DNA of 18,155 bases. Origin: an uncultured Bacteroides sp. (lineage in GTDB: Bacteria > Bacteroidota > Bacteroidia > Bacteroidales > Bacteroidaceae). How positions within the stretch are numbered: the first letter of the stretch is position 1; each line of letters begins with the position of its first letter. Positions 14,702-18,155 of the stretch are shown in pieces. The stretch is from assembly GCA_900546355.1 (NCBI GenBank), contig URCM01000065.1, positions 1-18,155 of the forward strand, written 5' to 3'. The position numbers were made by a program, and so were the translations under genes. The notes under the pieces were generated by a model that saw only the letters and a program-made list of their open reading frames with translations, did no database searches and was not told the origin of the DNA.

Positions 14702-15493
14702 CTACTTGTTTGTCCGCTTCACGATGAAGATGCTGGCTTCGTAAAGCAGGAACATCGGGGCGGCTACCAGCATCAGGGTAATGGCATCAGAAGTAGGAGT
14801 GATGATGGCGGAGATAACCAAAGCGATGACGATGGCGTGTTTGCGGTAGGTGCGCATGAAGGCGGAAGTGAGGAAACCCAGCTTGGCAAAGAGCCACGCC
14901 AAGACGGGAATTTCGAACGTGATGCCTAACATGAGGCTCAGCATCGTAAGCGTGTCAATATACGAACTGAGAAGGATGGCGTTTTCCACTTCCGGGCTTA
15001 CCTGATAGAGGGCAAGGAAACGGAAGGTAAAGGGGAAGACCAGGAAATAGCTGAACAATACGCCCAACAGGAACAGTACATATCCCCACACCACTACCCG
15101 CAGGGAGTAACGCCGTTCGTTGGCGTAAAGGGCGGGCGAGACGAAACGGAACAGTTGGTATATAATATAAGGTGAAGCCAGCACGATGCCCGCATAAAAA
15201 GACACGCTCATGTGGGTGAGGAATTGCCCCGACAGTTTGGTGTTGATGAGTTGCACGTGGAAATCGGAAGCCGTTGCGCCCGTCAGATGCAAGGCTTCGC
15301 CAATATAATCGAAAAGCCGGTAGACGAGGAAATCGCTTTCTTTCGGCGCAAGAACAACACGGAACAATTCGTCCTTGAAACAGAACGCTACGAGCATAAA
15401 CATCACTACCACGCCGATGATGCGGAAAAGCACTTTACGCAATTCATCCACGTGGTCCCAAAAAGTCATGTTCGAAGGGTCATTGGATTCCAC
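14702..15493 (-). CDS. tatC: Twin-arginine translocase subunit TatC
   Basis: Polytopic inner-membrane receptor of the Tat pathway, which exports folded proteins. 263 residues from the GTG at 15493, with AAGGAG about 14 bp upstream. ATG codon 9 (MTFWDHVDELR) is an alternative start. The family signature FWDHVDELRKVLFRI is near the N-terminus. Six hydrophobic segments are visible, including FYAGIVLASPYIIYQLFRFVSPAL, VVVWGYVLFLLGVLFSYFLVFP and VIALVISAIITPTSDAIT (the conserved TPxxD loop before the last helix). tatA lies 18 bp upstream, so the two are co-transcribed. The 3' end directly abuts the Fic remnant. Confidence 0.94.
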   Translation of the reverse strand: MESNDPSNMTFWDHVDELRKVLFRIIGVVVMFMLVAFCFKDELFRVVLAPKESDFLVYRLFDYIGEALHLTGATASDFHVQLINTKLSGQFLTHMSVSFYAGIVLASPYIIYQLFRFVSPALYANERRYSLRVVVWGYVLFLLGVLFSYFLVFPFTFRFLALYQVSPEVENAILLSSYIDTLTMLSLMLGITFEIPVLAWLFAKLGFLTSAFMRTYRKHAIVIALVISAIITPTSDAITLMLVAAPMFLLYEASIFIVKRTNK

Positions 15494-15511
15494 GATGCTC
15501 TTTTCTCCTTG

Positions 15512-15727
15512 TTATTTATTTTTCGGAGGATTGTTTTCTTCTTTCTTCGTGTCGGTCTTCAGGTCTTCTTCGATGCCGTTTACACCGTCCTTGAAGTTCT
15601 TCACGCCTTTGCCCAATCCTTTCATCAGTTCGGGAATCTTCTTCCCGCCGAACAAAAGCAAGAAAATCAATACGATAACAACCAGTTCTTGCATCCCGAA
15701 TCCCATAAATAAAAGTGTCGTGCTCAT
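15512..15727 (-). CDS. tatA: Sec-independent translocase subunit TatA
   Basis: 71 residues with one N-terminal membrane segment (about 8-26, MQELVVIVLIFLLLF), then the signature FGGKKIPELMKGLGKG and an amphipathic helix (KNFKDGVNGIEEDL), ending in a charged tail. This is the classic TatA/E layout; the pore-forming role is known for the family. The start is the ATG at 15727, which lies downstream of the promoter core at 15749-15757. The longer frame from 15784 includes the promoter. No separate tatB is seen, as is usual in this phylum. Confidence 0.93.
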   Translation of the reverse strand: MSTTLLFMGFGMQELVVIVLIFLLLFGGKKIPELMKGLGKGVKNFKDGVNGIEEDLKTDTKKEENNPPKNK

Positions 15728-15748
15728 ATCTTCGTTTTTTATTTTCCG

Positions 15749-15777
15749 GCAAAAGTAGGGATTTATTTGAACACAAA
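15749..15777 (-). promoter_or_regulatory. Promoter of tatA-tatC
   Basis: Minus strand reads TACTTTTGC (15757-15749), with TTTG at 15777-15774 and a 16-bp spacer, slightly short for the Bacteroidales consensus. The -33 box touches the inverted repeat at 15777-15843. Confidence 0.55.
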
Positions 15778-15843
15778 GGCGCAAAGAAACGGAGTTTTTT
15801 CTATCCGTTTGGATAAATTATAAATCTTCGTGTCTTTGCGCCT
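15777..15843. repeat. Inverted repeat between sod and tatA
   Basis: AGGCGCAAAGA (15777-15787) and TCTTTGCGCCT (15833-15843) are perfect 11-bp inverse copies; between them TATCC (15802-15806) and GGATA (15811-15815) form a small inner hairpin. It probably serves as the sod terminator or is a dispersed repeat; the arms resemble the common ACACAAAGGCACAAAG type of intergenic sequence. Confidence 0.55.
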
Positions 15844-15860
15844 CTGCGATAACGGTGATA

Positions 15861-16436
15861 TCAAGCAATGCGTGAAGCTACCTTTTCCCAATCTACTAAG
15901 TTCCAAAAGGCTTCGATGAAAGCTGCCCGCCGGTTTCGGTAATCGATGTAATAGGCATGTTCCCATACGTCGAGAACGAGAACAGGCTTCATACCTTTGA
16001 CCAGCGGATTGCCTGCATTAGGTTCAGCGAGGATAGAAAGTTTGCCTTGCGTGTCTTCTACTAACCAAACCCAGCCTGAGCCGAATAAGGTTGTCGCTTT
16101 CTGCGTGAATTCTTGTTTGAACGCTTCGAGCGAACCGAAGTTTTCCGTCAGCTTTCGAATGAGCTTATCGGGCAGGACGGTTTGCTGGGGTGTAAGCGTC
16201 TCGAAGAAAAACGTATGGTTCCATGTCTGTGCGGCATTGTTGAAGATGCCTCCGTCCGCTTTGCGGATGATGTCTTCCAACGGCAAGTCTTCGAATGGCG
16301 TTCCGGTTATCAACTTGTTCAGGTTGTCCACGTAGGTTTGCAGATGCTTCCCGTAGTGGTATTCCAGTGTTTCTTGGCTCATGTGAGGAGCCAACGCTTC
16401 CATCGTATAAGGAAGCTGGGGCATTGAATGTTTCAT
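15861..16436 (-). CDS. sodB: Iron/manganese superoxide dismutase
   Basis: Disproportionates superoxide in the cytoplasm. 191 residues, normal for the family. All four metal ligands are visible: His27 (EYHYGKH), His74 (QTWNHTF), Asp156 and His160 (DVWEHAYYIDYRN). Gln70 in NNAAQTWNH is the active-site Gln placed as in Fe-type enzymes, whereas Mn enzymes usually have Gly here and a Gln near residue 146. Bacteroides enzymes are known to accept either metal, so it may be cambialistic. It follows the start MKHSMPQLPYTMEALAPH. Monocistronic by spacing: 133 bp separate it from tatA, with a repeat and a promoter between. Confidence 0.95.
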   Translation of the reverse strand: MKHSMPQLPYTMEALAPHMSQETLEYHYGKHLQTYVDNLNKLITGTPFEDLPLEDIIRKADGGIFNNAAQTWNHTFFFETLTPQQTVLPDKLIRKLTENFGSLEAFKQEFTQKATTLFGSGWVWLVEDTQGKLSILAEPNAGNPLVKGMKPVLVLDVWEHAYYIDYRNRRAAFIEAFWNLVDWEKVASRIA

Positions 16437-16473
16437 ATTTTCTGCTTTTAAAGGGTTTATAGATAATCAACAC

Positions 16474-16482
16474 GGAAAGATA
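16474..16482 (-). promoter_or_regulatory. Possible sod promoter core
   Basis: Minus strand TATCTTTCC differs from TAnnTTTG by one base and lies about 38 bp upstream of the sod ATG. No clear -33 TTTG was found. Confidence 0.35.
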
Positions 16483-16550
16483 CGAAAAAGTTTTGAGAAA
16501 CAGGGTATTGTTTGGGGAAAATATATTTATCGCACGATGAATTCAAGACT

Positions 16551-16616
16551 ACTGCATTGCCGACACGATTAGTAATCGTCGCGCTGTACGATTACTAATC
16601 GTGCAGGCGTTGCAGT
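16551..16616. repeat. Nested palindromic hairpin
   Basis: CACGATTAGTAATCGT (16564-16579) and ACGATTACTAATCGTG (16588-16603) are perfect 16-bp inverse copies around an 8-nt loop, and ACTGCA (16551-16556)/TGCAGT (16611-16616) extends the stem. Each arm is itself a near-palindrome around one central base (ACGATTA-G-TAATCGT), so both DNA-binding dimers and alternative folds are possible. It sits between the divergent sod and uxuA promoters. Apart from the two promoter cores, I see nothing else in 16437-16878. Confidence 0.65.
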
Positions 16617-16791
16617 TATATTTCTTGTGCGCTCATAGGTAAATCAGGTTGATGATGCGGTTTATTGCAACCGGATTGACGGGCTGGTTCGAATGTCCGG
16701 ATAGCCTTTGCCACAGGATGAAGCAATGAAACTGTTTCCGGGGCATTATGGAAGGAAATTTGAACTGATTCGTAAAATGATTCTTTCGGAA

Positions 16792-16824
16792 TTTGTCTAT
16801 GTGGAATATTCTTGATAACTTTCG
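16792..16824 (+). promoter_or_regulatory. Candidate uxuA promoter
   Basis: TTTG (16792-16795), a 20-bp spacer and TAACTTTCG (16816-16824) fit the Bacteroidales consensus with one mismatch (C for G). Transcription would start near 16831, about 48 bp before the ATG. Confidence 0.5.
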
Positions 16825-16878
16825 CCGTCCTTTGAATTTTGAATAAGAATAGGGTTAACAATAAAAAAAGAAAAGCTT

Positions 16879-18072
16879 ATGATGGAAAGAACTTGGAGAT
16901 GGTTTGGAAAGAAAGACAAGATTACGCTTTTCATGCTGAGACAAATCGGAGTAGAAGGAATTGTAACGGCGCTTCACGATGTGCCGAATGGTGAGATATG
17001 GACCGTAGAAGCGATTAATGACTTGAAGTCGTATATCGAATCGTATGGCTTACGCTGGTCGGTAGTGGAAAGCCTTCCGGTATGCGAGGCTATCAAGTAT
17101 GCGGGTCCGGAGCGCGACCAGCTGATTGAAAACTACAAGGTGAGCCTTGCCAATCTGGGCAAATGCGGCATCAAGACCATTTGCTATAACTTTATGCCGG
17201 TCATCGACTGGGTACGTACCGACCTGCAACATCCGTGGGCGGACGGTGCCAGCTCGTTGTATTTCGACCGGGTACGTTTCGCTTACTTCGACACGATGAT
17301 TCTGAAGCGCAAAGGTGCCGAAGCCGATTATACGGAAGAAGAACTGCGCAAAGTGGCGGAACTGGACAAGGTGATTACCGAAGCCGAGAAAGACGAACTG
17401 ATTGACTCGATTATCGTGAAGACGCAGGGATTCGTAAACGGTAACATCAAGGAAGGCGACAAGAATCCGGTGGCAATCTTCCGCAACCTGCTGGCTTTGT
17501 ATGACGGAATCGACCGTGCCGCTTTGCGTGAGAATATGCGTTACTTCCTGGCTGCCATTATGCCGGTATGCGAGGAGTATGGCGTGAATATGTGTGTGCA
17601 CCCCGATGACCCTCCGTTCCAAATCTTGGGCTTGCCACGTATCGTGACCAATGAAGAAGACATTGCCTGGTTCTTGAACGCCGTAGACAATCCGCATAAC
17701 GGCTTGACTTTCTGTGCCGGTTCGCTCAGTGCAGGCGAACACAATGATACGCGTGAATTGGCGAAGAAGTTTGCTTCGCGCACGCATTTTGTACATCTGC
17801 GCAGTACGGCGGCTATGCCGGGCGGCAATTTCATCGAAAGTTCGCACTTGGAAGGACGCGGACACGTGCTTGACTTGATTCGTATCTTCGAACAAATCAA
17901 GCCGGGGTTGCCGATGCGTGTCGACCACGGACGCACGATGCTGGGTGATGAAGACAAAGGCTACAATGCCGGTTATTCGTTCCACGGCCGTATGCTGGCT
18001 TTGGCACAGGTAGAAGGCATGATGGCTGCTGTAGAGGACGAAATGAGACGGAATATTAAAGTGGAATATTGA
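16879..18072 (+). CDS. uxuA: Mannonate dehydratase
   Basis: Converts D-mannonate to 2-dehydro-3-deoxy-D-gluconate in glucuronate catabolism. 397 residues, close to the E. coli enzyme length. The sequence runs MMERTWRWFGKKDKITL at the start and shows CVHPDDPP, TFCAGSLSAGEHND, HFVHLRS and MRVDHGRTMLGD, whose Cys, His and Asp residues are the metal and active-site positions of the TIM-barrel family, then GYSFHGRMLALAQVEGMM near the C-terminus. The ATG at 16882 is an equally possible start. In Bacteroidales the partner fructuronate reductase gene (uxuB) often follows; the window ends before that can be seen. Confidence 0.96.
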   Translation: MMERTWRWFGKKDKITLFMLRQIGVEGIVTALHDVPNGEIWTVEAINDLKSYIESYGLRWSVVESLPVCEAIKYAGPERDQLIENYKVSLANLGKCGIKTICYNFMPVIDWVRTDLQHPWADGASSLYFDRVRFAYFDTMILKRKGAEADYTEEELRKVAELDKVITEAEKDELIDSIIVKTQGFVNGNIKEGDKNPVAIFRNLLALYDGIDRAALRENMRYFLAAIMPVCEEYGVNMCVHPDDPPFQILGLPRIVTNEEDIAWFLNAVDNPHNGLTFCAGSLSAGEHNDTRELAKKFASRTHFVHLRSTAAMPGGNFIESSHLEGRGHVLDLIRIFEQIKPGLPMRVDHGRTMLGDEDKGYNAGYSFHGRMLALAQVEGMMAAVEDEMRRNIKVEY

Positions 18073-18086
18073 TATTTGTTTTTCAC

Positions 18087-18135
18087 CACAGATTACACAG
18101 ATTATAGTCAATCAGAAATGGATTGCGAAAAATCC
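18087..18135 (+). repeat. Short tandem repeat and weak hairpin after uxuA
   Basis: CACAGATTA occurs twice in tandem (18087-18104), followed by a 5-bp hairpin GGATT/AATCC (18120-18135). CACAGATTACACAGATTA-type sequences are common dispersed intergenic repeats in this group (from memory). Terminator function is uncertain. Confidence 0.4.
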
Positions 18136-18155
18136 GTTAATCCTTTATATTGAAC

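Noticed and set aside
16616..16861. 81-codon minus-strand open frame upstream of uxuA
   Set aside because: It overlaps the candidate uxuA promoter, no promoter core was noted for it, and the translation has no recognisable features.
17050..18111. 353-codon open frame on the minus strand
   Set aside because: It lies wholly antisense to uxuA, whose protein is unmistakable, and its translation shows no domain. Long antisense frames are common opposite GC-balanced conserved genes.

Overview
The window reads as Bacteroidales chromosome (Bacteroides/Phocaeicola/Parabacteroides-like). The grounds are the family content (UpxY-type NusG paralog, PorT-like barrel, folP next to a diadenylate cyclase, a LysM plus periplasmic-binding-fold protein), repeated TAnnTTTG promoter cores instead of sigma70 boxes, few Shine-Dalgarno sequences, and signal peptides that almost all leave Gln at the new N-terminus. 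No rRNA, tRNA, CRISPR array or intact transposase was seen.

Layout. 1-146: intergenic with a stem-loop and a 32-bp perfect palindrome. 183-1844 (+): folP and a CdaA-type diadenylate cyclase. 6052-1849 (-): a tight five-gene run of LysM/PBP1 protein, PorT-like barrel, exodeoxyribonuclease III, DgkA-type lipid kinase and PAP2 phosphatase, with TACTTTTGC promoter cores ahead of it. 6053-7143: about 1.1 kb without a convincing gene. It holds an interlocked repeat cluster (6280-6362), a good promoter (6511-6541) and a structured leader of about 600 nt with a candidate terminator near 6942-6977.

7144-13644 (+): the most interesting region, a seven-gene run. It starts with a NusG/UpxY-type antiterminator and continues with two (probable) lipoproteins, a secreted caspase-fold protease with an intact His-Cys pair, two exported proteins of unknown function, and a 743-residue protein joining an exported N-terminal domain, Sel1-like repeats, a Gln/His-rich linker and a C-terminal beta-barrel. 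The genes are close-packed or overlapping. From 8190 on they are visibly more AT-rich than the housekeeping genes on both sides. No glycosyltransferases, flippase or polymerase are present, so this is not a capsule locus even though it is headed by a capsule-type antiterminator. I infer a cell-envelope protease system whose expression depends on dedicated processive antitermination.

13645-14701: a decayed accessory segment with a MITE-like element of 141 bp and a Fic gene broken by two frameshifts and cut off at tatC. 14702-16436 (-): tatC, tatA and an Fe/Mn superoxide dismutase. 16437-16878: intergenic with a nested palindrome and the uxuA promoter. 16879-18072 (+): uxuA, mannonate dehydratase.

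All functional calls come from reading motifs by eye. No database search was run.
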